64,000 bases of DNA from Cordylochernes scorpioides (taxonomy: Eukaryota; Arthropoda; Arachnida; Pseudoscorpiones; Chernetidae), in NCBI GenBank assembly GCA_030710605.1, contig CP092877.1, forward strand, positions 38,902,373-38,966,372, read 5' to 3'. Shown here one piece after another: positions 1 to 12,082 of this stretch. Under the pieces are notes generated by a model. The model ran no database searches. It was not told the DNA's origin and saw only the letters and a list, made by a program, of their open reading frames with translations. The stretch's first letter is position 1. Every line of letters starts with the position of its first letter. The translations under genes were made by a program, and so were the position numbers.

Positions 1-396
1 TGACCACGAGCATATGTGCTTTTTAGATGACATATATATATATTAGATTATATATGTTTTGGCTGGATTTTTGCATATTGGCATTAGTTTTATTGAGAAT
101 AATATTATTTGCATATTACTTGTTGTTTATTATATCTTGAGTGTTCGATTATTGGTTGAATTTGACTTATTTATATTGTGTATTCTATAGAATTATATAT
201 CACAAGAGAAAACCTCACGCATCAGCATGAGCGACAACCTTTGTAAAATCATAAATGAATTGACCGTTTCTAATCGAAACTCCAATATGAGACAACCTCC
301 TTAAGAGACCAAGGATATCCATGTTTTATGTTTCTTTTGAGATGTTCTACTATATATCACAGGTATTAATATGTATAAACAATCATTATAATGTGA

Positions 397-720
397 AAAA
401 TAGTACAAATATAATATTGTACTGGGATAAGATGCGTAAATTAAGAAAGAAAAAGGTACCTCTCCTTATCGAGCAACTGAAATTTGCTGATGGCTTGCGC
501 CATCTATCGGAATAAATATAAAATATTCTCGTTGTTTTTTAATTATTCCAGAATTGGCCAAATATCCATTTTTGATTATTCAAGAATGGGTTTTTGGCCA
601 ATTCTGAAATTATTAAAAATCAACGAGAATAGTGGATATTTATTCCGATAGATAGTGCAAACCATCAGCAATTTTCAGTTGCGCAATAAGGAGATGCCTT
701 TTTTTTCTTTCTTAATAATT
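397..720. repeat. Ribozyme-repeat family B foldback (no ribozyme left)
   Basis: The two halves are inverted copies of one another around about 580, each with the family B signatures: a pyrimidine-rich GATAAG/GCATCTCCTTATCG-like end, a TTGCTGATGG block, a GGAATAAATAT block, and TTGGCCAA before a TTGATTATTCAAGAA-like palindrome. It corresponds to the part of the 338-bp unit at 54277-55600 downstream of the hammerhead. The turn-round lies in the TTGATT palindrome, so the ribozyme itself is absent. Confidence 0.7.
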
Positions 721-1089
721 ATAATATTAAATTATGATGATAAAAATGTAAATAACACCTACTCTAACGTTTAAAGAATATATAATTTTTAAAGCAAACT
801 TTCGGGTGTTAAAATTTTTCAACCTCTAGTAAAAATGAGAAACGATACACACTATATGAAATCTCCCCAAAATATTTTGAAAGGTTGCGGCAAATTTTAC
901 AAATTTTTAACTTTTTTAGTAGATATTATATATATCCCGCACAATTACAAATTTTCAAAAAATGTTTTAAACAAAATAAATTGTCATATCATCTATAGAC
1001 GTAAAAGTTGTAACTATTTTTCAAATGGATCTTTGAGAGATAATAAAGACATGTATGTGAAATTCTTAGCGTATTTACGTAAGTTTGGC

Positions 1090-1365
1090 CTTAAATACCC
1101 ATTTCTTGATTTCTCAGAAAGTCTCTGGGACCATAATATTTTTGGTCGTCGAGGTACAGTCTGCACCACGCTGACGAGGGCCAACAGCCCGAAGCGCTTT
1201 GGTGGTTTACTTTTCTTGATTTATCAAGAAAATGGGTTGGCCAAATATCAGGGAGCATGTTAAATCAACATTTAGTTGATTTCTGTTCCACCAGATGTCG
1301 CTCTATCATCAAATGGTTCATTTGAACGTGGTCAGGATATGCCTTTTTTGATTTTAAAGAAATGT
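1090..1365 (+). repeat. Ribozyme-repeat unit, family A-like
   Basis: This unit has the same layout as the family A units at 43.4 and 53.4 kb: TTTGGCC and ATTTCTTGATTTCTC blocks, a hammerhead-like core, a CTTGATTTATCAAG palindrome, GGGTTGGCCAAATATC, a stretch like CCACCAGATGTCGCTCT, and a GGTCAGGATATGCC end. Its core (1166-1205) has decayed. A second copy lies in the duplicated segment at about 15620-15900. Confidence 0.75.
1166..1205 (+). ncRNA. Hammerhead ribozyme, degenerate
   Basis: The order is stem I 5' strand CCACG, core CTGACGA, stem II GGGC-CAACA-GCCC, then GAAG where GAAA is required, a short stem III region, and a 3' strand GGTGG that no longer fully pairs with CCACG. Core and stem II match the intact ribozymes at 54-55 kb, but the GAAA change and weakened stem I predict loss of activity. 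Confidence 0.6.
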
Positions 1366-2917
1366 ATGTGTATATAAGTATCTGATCAATTGTTTCTTTT
1401 ATTCATTTCAACACACAAAACGCGATATCTCCGCTAGGATTAATATTGCTTCAATTTACAATTGTTAAAAAAAAAACAGTTTTATAGATGATGCAAAAAA
1501 AGAAAAAAAGAAACGATAAGATAAAGTAAGAACCTGATTCTTTCAGGTTAGACAAATAGTCATAAATATATTTACAGAAGTGATTAAATCTCCGACAATT
1601 CCTCTGTAATTTACAAAAAAAAATTGCATACATATCTATAACATTAGTAACTGTCTGTTGTCTAACGCTGTAGAAAAGTGGACATTCCAACAGTAGGTGT
1701 CTCGAGTTTTAGGTTTCCTTGCTATAGTAACAGCTCGAGTGCTTAACAGCTCCAATGGTTGAGAAAAATCCCCTAAGGTTTCCGTGGTTTGTTATGAACC
1801 GGGTATTGTAAAAGTTAGAACGGATAAATAATGGAATTACAAACATTAAAAAGCTTTGATATGATTCATTTGTTTTAAGAATATATATATAATTCATACA
1901 TTTTTGCACACAATAAGGATAATTGTTGCTTTAATAATGATAACCAATGCGAATGTATGTTAGTTGAATTTTCTGTATTAGAATCAGTCATTATTCCAAC
2001 TGATCAATCAAACGGTATTAATGAAAGTTTATATGTAATTGGGAGCTATGCAATTAAACTTGGAGATTACATAACCTAATTAACAGTCGTTCTGGATTTG
2101 CATAGCGTCACATGTGTGAGTTAATCTCTGTATTTACATATTCACATATTACGGTCGAGAATCGCGTTCTAAGATAAACCGGATTTAAGACCGGATCGCA
2201 TATAAAACTGAGATTTTCTTATCCCATGGTTCAAATACAATTTTGGGAATAAGAAAATAATCATAACTAAAATATGGAAGATTGTACTGCTGAACCTCTT
2301 TGTATATGTTATATGGCCTAGACAATTTAGTGATGGCTTCAAGTTTTTGTTTAGCATTTATTTCAATATAATAGTGGATCTTTCTTTTGTGTAGAAATAA
2401 TACATGTATACAAATTTGAAGTTCAAATATGATAATTCAAATTTTAAAGGATATATCCAACAATGTGTGTGACTCTTTTTTTAAATTCAAAATGTAAGCT
2501 CTCAAGACAGAATCTCTGCTCCGCCGGCTTATATCCTGTAGGGACCTGTACAAGAGTTTTATAGCTGGAATTTTAAATTTAGGAAAAATTTAATTGTGAA
2601 AATATATTTTCAATACCTTCCATAATTTTACCTTAAATATCATCATATATTTATTTATTTATTTTATTACCAGTTGCAAACAAGACACGCTATATCCGAT
2701 CTGAATAATTGCGCGTGAAACTATTTACAATAATTCATATTGTAGTAGAGTAGGTAACAGAATTGTCAAAAAGAAAATAAAAAATTAAGAAAAAAAGCAT
2801 TGAATAAACATATACATTAAACAAAATATAATATATATTATATCAACTTGGTATCTCCTATCGCTGAAAAATGCAATACATATATATTTAATTAATAGGC
2901 TAATCCCTTAATAGAAT

Positions 2918-3241
2918 GTTCAAATCAATAAGCTTAAGGGATGAGTTTCTTTTCTAAATAAATTTATTTCGAGCTTTCGGGCAACGCCCTTCTACAGGAA
3001 AATAAAGTAAATTAAATTATATTACACTAAGATTAGGCGAGGCAAATGTATAACGAACTATAGAAAAATGTTTCTGATACTTATTTTCTATAGTTCGTTA
3101 TACATTTGCCTCGCCTAATCTTATATATAGTGTAATATAATTTAATTTACTATATTTTCCTGTAGAAGGGCGTTGTCCGAGAAAGCTCGAAATAAATTTA
3201 TTTGGAAAAGAAACTCATCCCTCAAGCTTATTGATTTGAAC
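2918..3241. repeat. Family E foldback
   Basis: Arms of about 145 bp (2918-3063 and 3087-3241) are inverted copies separated by about 23 bp. Each arm carries a block that reads, in its own orientation, CCTGTAGAAGGGC-GTT-GCCCGAAAGCTCG, with small changes. That resembles a hammerhead core with an altered CTGANGA box and an AGCT stem III. The duplicated segment holds the same foldback at 17452-17769, and a diverged relative lies at 61171-61341. Confidence 0.75.
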
Positions 3242-3552
3242 ATAATACATATATAAATTAAAAACAAAATAAGGCATTTTCTGACCGCTCACATGAACAA
3301 TTAAGATAGCAGAGCGACATCTAGTGGGAAAATATTTTATCATTCTGAAAGTTTCAATTCCAGAAGATAAACTTTCGACCTTTTATTTACAGAGATTTCG
3401 ACGACTTACTAACGCCATTTTCAAAGTTATAAAATTCCTTTGTGCTTGCGTAGCTGTTGTCAAATTGAGAGTCTTACAATGGGTTTTACGGGTATAAATA
3501 GTCGGTAGTACACATCTATTGATTTGCTGTTATTTCTTATTAAGATGCACCT

Positions 3553-3846
3553 GAGGATCAATGGAAGGATGGTCTAAACCGTTGGGTTTCGACCACTACG
3601 ACTCGGGATCGAATCCTGCATTGGGCATTTTTTTCTTATATTAAAAAAAATGCTCCAATGGCCCCCGATTCTTGCAAAATTCCTAACCCACCAGCTAGGA
3701 CAAGTAACAAAACGGGACTATGGCACATTTGTAAGTGCAAATTCGAACTGCTTTTCACATGTGTAGACAGTAAAAGCAGTCGCTAACTACTCAACATGAT
3801 TATCATGGCCTGTAACACGTGCACTGGGGATAATAAAAATAAAAAA
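3553..3846 (+). repeat. tRNA-derived SINE (copy in segment 1)
   Basis: The 5' part has a B-box-like CGGGATCGAATCCTGC preceded by a diverged A-box region, as in a tRNA-derived SINE head. A 200-bp body follows, ending in an A-rich tail of GATAATAAAAATAAA type. Flanking target duplications are visible as AAGATGCACCT before and AAGATACACCT after. Its twin is at 18080-18368. Confidence 0.65.
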
Positions 3847-3859
3847 AAGATACACCTAA

Positions 3860-6800
3860 TTTGTAAACAAACATTATTGCCCGAAATTAGTCTATTTTAC
3901 AAAATAAATTTATATTCTGTACTTTATATATAAAATACAGAAGAGAATGGCATTCATGTACTAAAAGAGACATCTCCTCCTTAAAAATTCACTAGCACAT
4001 TTACCCAGAACGTTTTGCTGATTATGAAGAATGTGTTACAACACCAGTTTGGGGGAATTCAAACAAAAGTCAAACTACATAACATTCAATACTGAGTGAT
4101 TAACTGAAATTGCATTGTTTTGATGCATTTTTTAAAGGGAATTGTGCCTCTTTTGGGATATAAAATATAAAAATAAAGACACTTCTTATTATTGTAACTT
4201 GCCTGGAAATAATGAAGTTAAAGGGAGGCTGACGTCCCCAGAGATAGCCGTGACAACCAGGCGCCATATAACTTCACAACAGGAGAACAGGGAACAGGAA
4301 AAGACCGACCTTTGTCTCCAGTGGGGGGGTTACACTCTGGCAAAAAAAAAAAAAATAGAGCCGGGGGCTGGTTAAAGACAGTTGGGAGGTAGAGATCAAA
4401 GGAGATGCGGCCGTACTGGGCAGTCTTTATTGCTGGAGCCATGTCAGCACGTTTTTTTCTATAAACGTAGCCTTCTTGTGTGTCGCCACTGACTTCTGGA
4501 GTGTTTATTTTATTCTCCATTTACAACATTAAATATATATATATATATATTATAAAAAAATATTTAATTTTAAAATGTATTGTCCTAGAACAAACTCTGT
4601 GAAGTCGACCGTCACTATATAAATTCGTTGTTGTTGTTTTCTTTTGACCGACACAAATAATTTTGTAGATATGTAAATACGTAATATTTTATTTTCTTCA
4701 TTCTTCACGTCTTAAGTCAGGTGGTACCTTTTTAAATTATGTCTTATATGTTTTTATCAGAAAAATTAGAACAAATTGTGATCTTAATTGATTTTATTGT
4801 ATTTTCTTCAAAGGGTCACGTCTTCAAATTATTGGCTAAATGCTCATGAATTCAAATTCACAGCAAATAACTCCTCTAAGCAATATTTAAAAAATATATA
4901 TTATTTTTGAAATCAAAGAGAGAATGAAATTCTTCAGTTGTTAATTTAAAATCTACATTGAATATGTATATTGCCACGGTTGCAGATTCATTTGTCTGAT
5001 GAAGCATAGAAGCATGCATGTTTACTTAGCTTTATAGCGAAAGATACGCCTTGCTAAGCCTTGTTATAATATTAGTTGATAATCTATTGAAATCCTATTA
5101 TCTTATAAGGTTGTCCTAAAATTTCTTGTTTTTCTTAAAATGTTGTTTATCTTATTACTTGGTGAATAATATTATTACGGCAAATACATAATATAATACA
5201 TAATACAATTACTTTATACATAATACAAAGGCATTATACATAACAGCGAATAATATTGGTATTTCAATTTTTGCAAATGTTTACGAACTTTTGGGACAAA
5301 CTTGTAGAATCTAATGTCTAAATTCCGATTTGATTTAAGGTAATAGATTGACGTATTTGTATTTAAGGCGTTAAGATTGGAATTATTTGGTCTTAAATCC
5401 GGATGGTCTAAATTCGGGAACGAGGACAGAGGACATTATCGGAGACTGAGTCTACAATACCGAATATCGGAACTGAGGGTTTAATTTTAAATGTCAGAGG
5501 CCAGTTTGTCGAGAAAACTCCAACAATGACTTAGTGTGGTCGAATTCACCCTCAGGTAATGGGGAACTTTGTTGAAGACGACAATAGAAAACCGACCAAT
5601 CAAATTTGGACTAAATAGAGTAAATACATCCCATTATCGTATGTATAGCTATTCTGATTGGTTGCCTCACATACGAGCTATGCCATCTCTCTTTGTGATT
5701 GGTTGTTCCTATTTTGATTATTTTTTTGTCCTGTCTGAAAATGGTACTTTTTAGATTTATTCATGTTTCTGTTTATCAATCAATCAATCAATGCTTTTCA
5801 AGTTGCATATGTTGTTAATTTTAGGTTGAAGAGTAGAAGCATTTCGATATAAAATATATTTATTGGCTTATATACTTATCACAACATTATAAAAGTAAGA
5901 AATGATTAAATGCAAAAGATTATATATCTAAATACAAAAGGTTATTTAAAAATTAAAGACCATCCTTTGTTCTTCATGATTTTTATTGATGTCCTTTTTT
6001 TCACAGACATTATACCTTCAGTATATACCTGTAATAATAACAAAATAATGCCTATTTTCAGAAAAATGAACAGGGATATATTTCTTAAAATATATTTTTA
6101 TTATATATGATGAAATATATATTTATTCTTTCTTTTTCAAATAATTTCTAGGTTACTATTTTACTCACATATATTTAATTACATATTTAAATTAATTCTC
6201 TTAATTATTATTTTCAAACAAACTGCTTAACGAAGTGATCAACATCTATATATATAATGAACAACATATAAATACTAACTATAATTATATATCCAAATGT
6301 CATCTATCTCGTAATAATTTATAATAATTATTTTTGACCATGTTTTCTTGATACCTATTATCAAATATATTATCTCTGCATATTTATCATTTGATAACTT
6401 TAATTATTGCAGTAAGGTCTGTTGAAATATCATTTATTATTATTGTAGCAAAATATTTATGTCATTTTAATGAACTGATCATTAATTTTGATATTTATAT
6501 ATTTTGTTACTCTGTAAACTTCCCTTTTTGATTCTCTGATATTTCATAAATGCTAATTTATACTTGCCTTAAATAAAATGCTCTGTCATCTTGAATTTTT
6601 CTATAAATGACAATATATATCATAAGTAATATATTGCCAAAAAATTGCTTCTATTACAAATTTTACAAATTTAACAGCTAAATATAATAATATGATTACT
6701 AAATATTGCCAAAAATTGTAACTTTTTTGTGTGTAATTAAATAAATATTTTTGCTATTGTTTTTATATATTTTACTAAATAAATATTATTTTAAATATCC

Positions 6801-7960
6801 AATACACAAGCGCAAATTTAAAATAGGTTATTTCAACTGCAAATGTCATTTATTAAGTTTATCACTCTGCAATATGAATAAAATATAAGTGTACCGTAGA
6901 TATAAAAGATGGTGAAATGTAAGGAGTTATATATATATATAAACTGAAATAACCTTATTTAAAAATTGGTTTGATCAATATTCTCAATGTACCAAAAAGA
7001 GGAATCTCTTTCTTTAATTGTGCATCATAGCAATGGCATTGTACATCACCCTATTAAAAAGCTTTACTAATGATGATCACCCTCTGTTAATAGAAAAAGA
7101 TCGTATGCAAAAAAAAAATATTTTTTTAAAATATTTTTATAGTTTTTAATTTATAAATATAAAAATTCTATTTAAAAAAATATATATATTTCAATTTTAT
7201 AAATAAAATATATGAATTTTATTATAATACGAACACAGAAATAGAAAAAAAGAAATAATTCGATTCCAAATATATTTAATAAAATTCAAAATCAATTTAA
7301 TAATATATGCATATATATTTCCATATGGCAATATGTCTGGCCAGATATGTAATATTTCGAATTGTCAGCAGAAATTTATGGGAAACTTTTTTTCCACCTT
7401 TTTCTGCAAACATGGAAGCAGACGAATATTTTGGGCGGGAAACTCGAATTTCTTCTGATCGACGTTAAATCTTGCGCGCCTAAACTTGTTAGGCCTAAGG
7501 TTATTAGATTCCCTCTAGCGGTGATTTTCATATTCCCTGCTTGCATATTCCATTTCCTATAAAATTGACTTTTAAAAAATATATTAATATTAATTAGATT
7601 CTGATATAATATCAGGGACACCAGATATATTTTATATAAAAAAATTATTTTAAAAGATATTTTTATCACATTCACCCTATATTTAAAAAAAAATTCTCTA
7701 TGAGAAAAATGGTTGAAATTTTATCTACCAAAATATATTCTTTCTTTTATATACGGAGAGGTTTAAAACTACTTATAAATATTTAAAAACCTTTTATTTT
7801 TTAGGATCTATTTTTTTAAATTCAATATTTCATTTTTTTTCTAAAAATATACGAATTTAATAGAATCGAATTATGGTTGTTGGATAAATAGAGAAAAGAA
7901 AATGAGGTTAACATAAATTAAATAGCTATATTAAACAATAATTTTATTTATAGAATTAAA
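3860..7960. other. AT-rich intergenic DNA, no gene recognised
   Basis: Long A/T-rich stretches with short TA microsatellites. A less AT-rich patch at about 4200-4520 (an unidentified 300-bp block with homopolymer G and A tracts) and a GGCCTAAGG-containing patch at about 7330-7560 are also present in the second copy. The short open frames here lack codon bias, domains or splice signals. Confidence 0.6.
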
Positions 7961-7964
7961 TTTG

Positions 7965-8250
7965 ACAATTTTACCGCATTTATTTTATTTTTTTGAACGA
8001 AAAATCGAAATTTATTTTAAGGAGAAATAACGATTATTTCTAACCTTAGGGATGAAGTATGAAAGGATGAATTGTAAAGAGTAATGATCAACGGAAAAAT
8101 AAAGTGTCCAGGGATGGGAATTCACACTTCACAATTCATCCTTTCATACTTCATCTCTAAGGTTAGAAATAATCGTTATTTCTCCTTAAAATAAATTAAG
8201 ATTTTCGTTCAAAAGAAACATTTGCGGTATAATTGTTAAATTTCGTTCTA
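7965..8250. repeat. Inverted pair of family F SINE tails
   Basis: The left arm (about 7965-8112, minus) and right arm (about 8120-8250, plus) both match the sequence that follows the tRNA-like head at 43670: a CATCC..CATACTTCATC block, TTAGAAATA, a CTCCTTAAAATAAATT block, then AAAAGAAACATTTGCGG. The centre keeps GTCCAGGGATGGG, which looks like a remnant of the tRNA acceptor region. The second segmental copy has only the left arm, so the right arm is specific to this copy. Confidence 0.65.
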
Positions 8251-8365
8251 CAATCATAAGCCGTATCATATTGTATTATAAATTTTATTTAGTTCCTGAC
8301 GTTTTAGTGAGTCGTTGTTACTATCTTCAGATTAGTATTTTTAAATCCCATCTTATACTTATTTA

Positions 8366-8465
8366 NNNNNNNNNNNNNNNNNNNNNNNNNNNNNNNNNNN
8401 NNNNNNNNNNNNNNNNNNNNNNNNNNNNNNNNNNNNNNNNNNNNNNNNNNNNNNNNNNNNNNNNN
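8366..8465. other. Assembly gap (100 N)
   Basis: A run of exactly 100 N, the usual placeholder for a gap of unknown size. It lies about 230 bp past the end of the first duplicated segment, which makes local order and orientation less certain. Confidence 0.98.
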
Positions 8466-9835
8466 TACCTTTTGTAGAATTTGAAATAACTGGACTGAAT
8501 CATTTATTATTTATAGATAAATTTTGGGAAATAGGTAGCTTTCATTGTATGACCAGAAAGATTTTAATCACTATATGAAATAGTTTTGAAATAAGAAAAA
8601 GAAATAGTGTGTAACAATATATTATATATATAGATAGGATTCTGTGTTTATAATAGTGAAGATACGCTATTTTCTAGATATTTTTCGATCAAAATGCGTT
8701 ACTTTTTACAAGTTTAAATATTTTAAATATAAATTCGGTTAGAACCTATCGTATAAGACATACCTATGAAGTGACCTCTTCAAATCAAAATAATGTTCAT
8801 CTTTTAAACCAAATTCCATAAGATACCAAATGTATCCTTGTTTTAGGCTACGTTCACTCAATAGATATTCTATCTACTGTAAATTTATGCTCCAATTCTA
8901 CAAATAGGCTGTATTGAAGAAGAATAAAGACAACAATAGAAGATGCCTATCAACAAAACCGATACAAAACATCCATTGTACACATAGGAGAGAGGTGTGA
9001 TAAAAGAATACATAAACTGAGTTGAAGATTTACACAAAGAAGAGCTCTCATTTTGCTTTAGAAGAAAGATTCTTATCAACCAACTTCCTTGATGGAAGAT
9101 GGGTATTGAACTGTAATATAGATCCGTCCTTCTTGACGTTTTATTATAGGATGAGAACGAATCAAATTCAGGAAATAAAGTGGTTAAGAAATATAACAAT
9201 GAACTTTTGAGGCCTATTTGTCAAAGTCTGGTATGTCATCAAATATAATGTTTTAATTAATAAATTAATTTATTAAAACACCTTGTTATTAACTATTAGT
9301 TGAAGCAAGTAATCATTTTGAAACTCAACACTCAATTATACACTCTTTATACAAATTTTGCGAAGATTTGGAAACAAATAGGTGATTTTAAAAGAGTGTA
9401 AGTTTTAGTAACTTATTAATTGATGAGTTTTTTCTTGTCATATAGTACAGCAAATGTGTCGTCAGCATTTAATATATATATAATATAAAAATGAGATTTC
9501 TGTTGATTTTTGATTATCTTCTGGATTATGCTATGGTAATGTAGTCGTGGTTAAAATCTTGAAACTATAATTATAAAAATAGTTTTGATCAGTAATTTAA
9601 TTGAGCTAAAGGAATATATGAAAAACATGGTTTGATAAAGGTACTGCCTGGGTTAAGGCATAAGAATTAAAAAAAAAAATGGAAAACTTATTTACATAAT
9701 GAACAAAGGTTTGAGTCGGCCATCGGAAAACAACAATGAGTTTTTATAGGGAAAGCGTGACCTCTGGCGGTCGATTTAACAGAGTATTTGAATCTATGAA
9801 ATATAATTTTAAATAAAATAATATTTTAATATAAC

Positions 9836-9860
<25 letters not shown>
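8466..9860. other. AT-rich intergenic DNA, no gene recognised
   Basis: No recognisable gene. The overlapping open frames on both strands at about 8885-9210 show no domain and no clear splice sites. A TA dinucleotide run is present at about 9835-9860. Confidence 0.5.
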
Positions 9861-9867
<7 letters not shown>

Positions 9868-10020
9868 TAAAAATGCATATCCTGACCAGAAGCACATGTG
9901 CTTTTCAGAAGGCAGAGCGCCATCTGGTGGAACATAAATCAACTAAACATTGATTTAGCCTGTTCCCTGATATTTGGCCAACCCAATTTCTTGATAAATC
10001 AAGAAAAGCCACGAACTCTC
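9868..10020 (-). repeat. Ribozyme-repeat family A fragment, truncated at the ribozyme
   Basis: It begins with the usual GCATATCCTGACCAG end, then AGCACATGTGCT, GCGCCATCTGGTGG, TTGGCCAACCC and the CTTGATAAATCAAG palindrome. It stops at GCCACGAAC, within a few bases of where the minus-strand hammerhead would start. A Tc1-type MITE follows at once. Confidence 0.75.
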
Positions 10021-10031
10021 ATATATATATA

Positions 10032-10243
10032 CACTGATGAACAAAACTTAAGGAAGTTGTACCTTTCAGCATGTATATCGGTATTCAGCCAATAATTCTC
10101 AAAGATATTTAATATACAATGAGGTTTATTGACGTTATACGAGATAACAAATTGTGAACAAGAAAGTCTCTGTCTCCTTAGAAAAATAGACGACTGGCGA
10201 TATCTCGAAGACTTTTCACTTCCTTATGTTTTGACCATGAGTG
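10032..10243. mobile_element. Short TIR element (Tc1/mariner-like MITE), 212 bp
   Basis: The ends are imperfect inverted repeats: CACTGATGAACAAAAC on the left and the complement of GTTTTGACCATGAGTG on the right, followed inward by AAGGAAG. TA dinucleotides flank both ends. It has no coding capacity. A diverged copy lies at about 61505-61708 and a partial one at 52240-52320 on the opposite strand. Confidence 0.65.
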
Positions 10244-10299
10244 TAACTATAATTGATACTGCAGGAATTCCTTGTTCACAAAGATCAGGAGTAATGTAG

Positions 10300-10484
10300 T
10301 CCTATTGTGATGGGTCCAGAACTCTGTCCACCTCCAGAAGTCCGAGGATTACCTGCATTCAGCCAGGCGATAGTACAAGTCCGTGAAATCCATTTCCTGG
10401 AGGAAGACCGACTGTGTAAGCTGCGATGTCACCATGGGACCTGGGTGGGTCCTGTTTGTAACGTGCCGGAGTCCCAAAGTGGAG
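10300..10484 (+). CDS. Sushi (CCP)-like exon, partial gene
   Basis: The frame reads a cysteine-spaced segment: LCPPPEVRG, then CKLRC, then GTWVGPVC. The order Cys-Pro-Pro, a mid Cys pair and a Gly-x-Trp-x-Gly-Pro-x-Cys end is typical of sushi/CCP modules in extracellular adhesion and complement-like proteins. An AG acceptor ends at 10299 and a GAG|GTAGGT donor begins at 10485; with these the exon enters in phase 2 and leaves in phase 1. The frame is closed upstream by a stop at 10292-10294, which fits an exon rather than a free gene. The module is short, so it may be one part of a split domain or a decaying copy. It lies on the strand opposite to the related exons near 50-51 kb. The acceptor choice is less certain than the donor. 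Confidence 0.55.
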
Positions 10485-10569
10485 GTAGGTCCTGGAAACT
10501 CTAGCCATAACACTACATCTCTAGGTGTCCACCATAACTCCGCTTTTTACAACTAAAGTCATTGAACTT

Positions 10570-10680
10570 CCAGTTTTACTTCGGTAAATTGGTAAATCAA
10601 GAAAACCCAACAACGTACGCTTTTCTGGCTGTTGGTTCTCGTCAACGTAGTCCAAATAGTACCTTTAAGACAAAAAAAAA
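10570..10680 (-). repeat. Degenerate ribozyme-repeat fragment
   Basis: On the minus strand it keeps stem I-like CTACG/CGTTG, a core reading TTGACGA in place of CTGACGA, loop CAACA, and GAAA (about 10611-10650). Stem II no longer pairs well. It is probably an old family A relic with no activity. Confidence 0.45.
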
Positions 10681-10861
10681 GTTCTAAAGTCATCCTGAAA
10701 AATAAAAAATGGGTATTTAAGACAAAGTTTGCGTATTAAAATATACGCTGTTTATGTGAAAAAATAAGAAGATAGAAAGGTAGTGAAATATTTTTTCTTA
10801 TATTTTTACACACACATATATGTATACCTCTTTCATAGGATGTTATGAAATTGAAGCCACC

Positions 10862-10904
10862 CCTGTACTGACGAGAGCCAAACCCCGAAACCATGGTATA
10901 CGGG
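10862..10904 (+). ncRNA. Hammerhead ribozyme, family C
   Basis: Stem I is six base pairs (CCTGTA with TACGGG, one G-U). The core CTGACGA is intact and GAAA is intact. Stem III is the self-complementary ACCATGGT, and the predicted cleavage triplet is GTA. Stem II (GAGCC..CCCC) is the weak part because it pairs poorly. Relatives at 48409-48454 and 59552-59596 share the CCATGG-type stem III and GCCATTAGCCC stem II. It sits in a repeat ending near AGGGAGAGATGCC at about 11020. Confidence 0.6.
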
Positions 10905-11820
10905 TTGGCTTTTTGTTTGAATTTGCCAAAACTGGTGCTGTGGCTTATTCTTTATTATCGCTAGTGAAGTTTACTAAGGCGATGAACATAATGCCTCGTT
11001 CTGATGTATAATTAAAGGGAGAGATGCCTCTCTAGGTACATATATATTTTTGAGAGATTGGCTCATCACTGTAAAACCCTCCTTCCAGCTACAGTTTATC
11101 TACGATGCATATTGTATTGAGATGTTCTGCTTATTTAGCGGACCATGGAGAGGAATTCCTGATATATGAATTTTAGGATGTTATGGACATAGCCATATGA
11201 GTCTGCAAGAATATATGCAATTCAGAAGGTACATCAATAATGAACCAGTCCATCCCAATATTCCTATTGCTGTATAGGAGCAGTAGATATTTTCTAAGAA
11301 AATGTAAAAGCTAATGAGTTTCTTTATTGAAAAGGTAAGAACTGAGCGACAAGAACGTCATTCAACAGGCTGAATACAAGACTGTTTGTGGACGTAATTG
11401 TCCGAAAGTTGACCCAGCTTTTCCTTTTCAAAAATTAAACTCGTCTAATTAGCTTTTATTAGAACAATAATGTTTCTTTTTCTCCCTTTAATTTTTCCAT
11501 CGCAGTAAGGACAGTAGAAATTGTTTTATTTTAAAAAGAATATTACGCCTCTAAAATAGTTTTATAATTTAATTAGCTTTTACCTTTTTTAGAAATGATA
11601 TCTGGCTAGATTCCTCCTTTTGTATTTATAAAATTGTTTACTATTGAGAAAAAACGAAGAACTACACCAGTTTCAATTCTTACTGTGAAATATTGTTGTA
11701 TATATATTTTATTTGATTAATTAATAAATTGTTTCCACAAAGTATATGTGTGTAAGATCATAATAAACTTTAAGAAGATATGTTTCTCTTATCGTAAAGA
11801 TGGAGGCTGCCTGGCCGGCA
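10905..11820. other. Intergenic DNA with repeat fragments
   Basis: No gene seen. A CATCGCAGTAAGGACAGTAG block at about 11500-11520 recurs at 62220 and 62598, where it follows family G motifs. A CAATTCTTACTGTGAAA block at 11676 recurs at 12629 and, diverged, at 12772. Confidence 0.5.
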
Positions 11821-11872
11821 TTCATAGTTCTTCAAATAAAAGATACTTCTGCCAGTAAATCTTCTTATTATC

Positions 11873-11910
11873 TAAACGTTTCGACAAAAATCTTTTGTCC
11901 TCGTCAGGAG
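11873..11910 (-). ncRNA. Hammerhead ribozyme, family D, left arm
   Basis: On the minus strand: CTC, core CTGACGA, a seven-pair stem II (GACAAAA/TTTTGTC), GAAA, then ACGT as minimal stem III. The core is intact, but the 3' strand of stem I (TAGA) has lost pairing with CTC, so the copy is probably weak or inactive. Confidence 0.55.
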
Positions 11911-12043
11911 TGAACAAAAGTTAAAACATTTGGCAAAGCGTTAGAAATTATTCTATATAATTATATATAATATAATTTTTATTTATATAATATAATATAA
12001 TAATTTCTAACGGCGCTTTGCCAAATATTTTAATTTTTGTTCG

Positions 12044-12082
12044 CTCCTTACGAGTACAAAAGATTTTTGTCGAAACGTCGAG
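12044..12082 (+). ncRNA. Hammerhead ribozyme, family D, right arm
   Basis: Here stem I (CTC with GAG), the GTC cleavage triplet, GAAA and the long stem II are kept, but the core reads CTTACGA instead of CTGACGA. The two arms have therefore lost different parts of the same ribozyme. An intact ancestor can be inferred from the pair. Confidence 0.55.

Larger units (their letters stand above)
1..8131 (+). repeat. Segmental duplication, copy 1 (runs off window start)
   Basis: This stretch matches 14427-22645 in direct orientation nearly base for base; the offset drifts from 14426 at the start to 14515 at the end because of small indels. Both copies carry the same order of repeats: a foldback with a ribozyme-type arm, a degenerate hammerhead, a foldback near 3 kb, a SINE near 3.6 kb, and long AT-rich DNA. 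Similarity ends near 8131, where this copy turns into an inverted SINE tail. The left end is cut by the window, so the true unit may be longer. I see no host gene in it; the short open frames in both copies are not coding-like. Confidence 0.9.

Noticed and set aside
835-1263. 142-codon open frame on the plus strand
   Set aside because: It runs through the ribozyme-repeat unit and its hammerhead; its amino acids follow the repeat's non-coding blocks, and the twin copy near 15380 is broken.
8885-9210. Overlapping open frames on both strands
   Set aside because: No domain, no splice signals, base composition like the surroundings.
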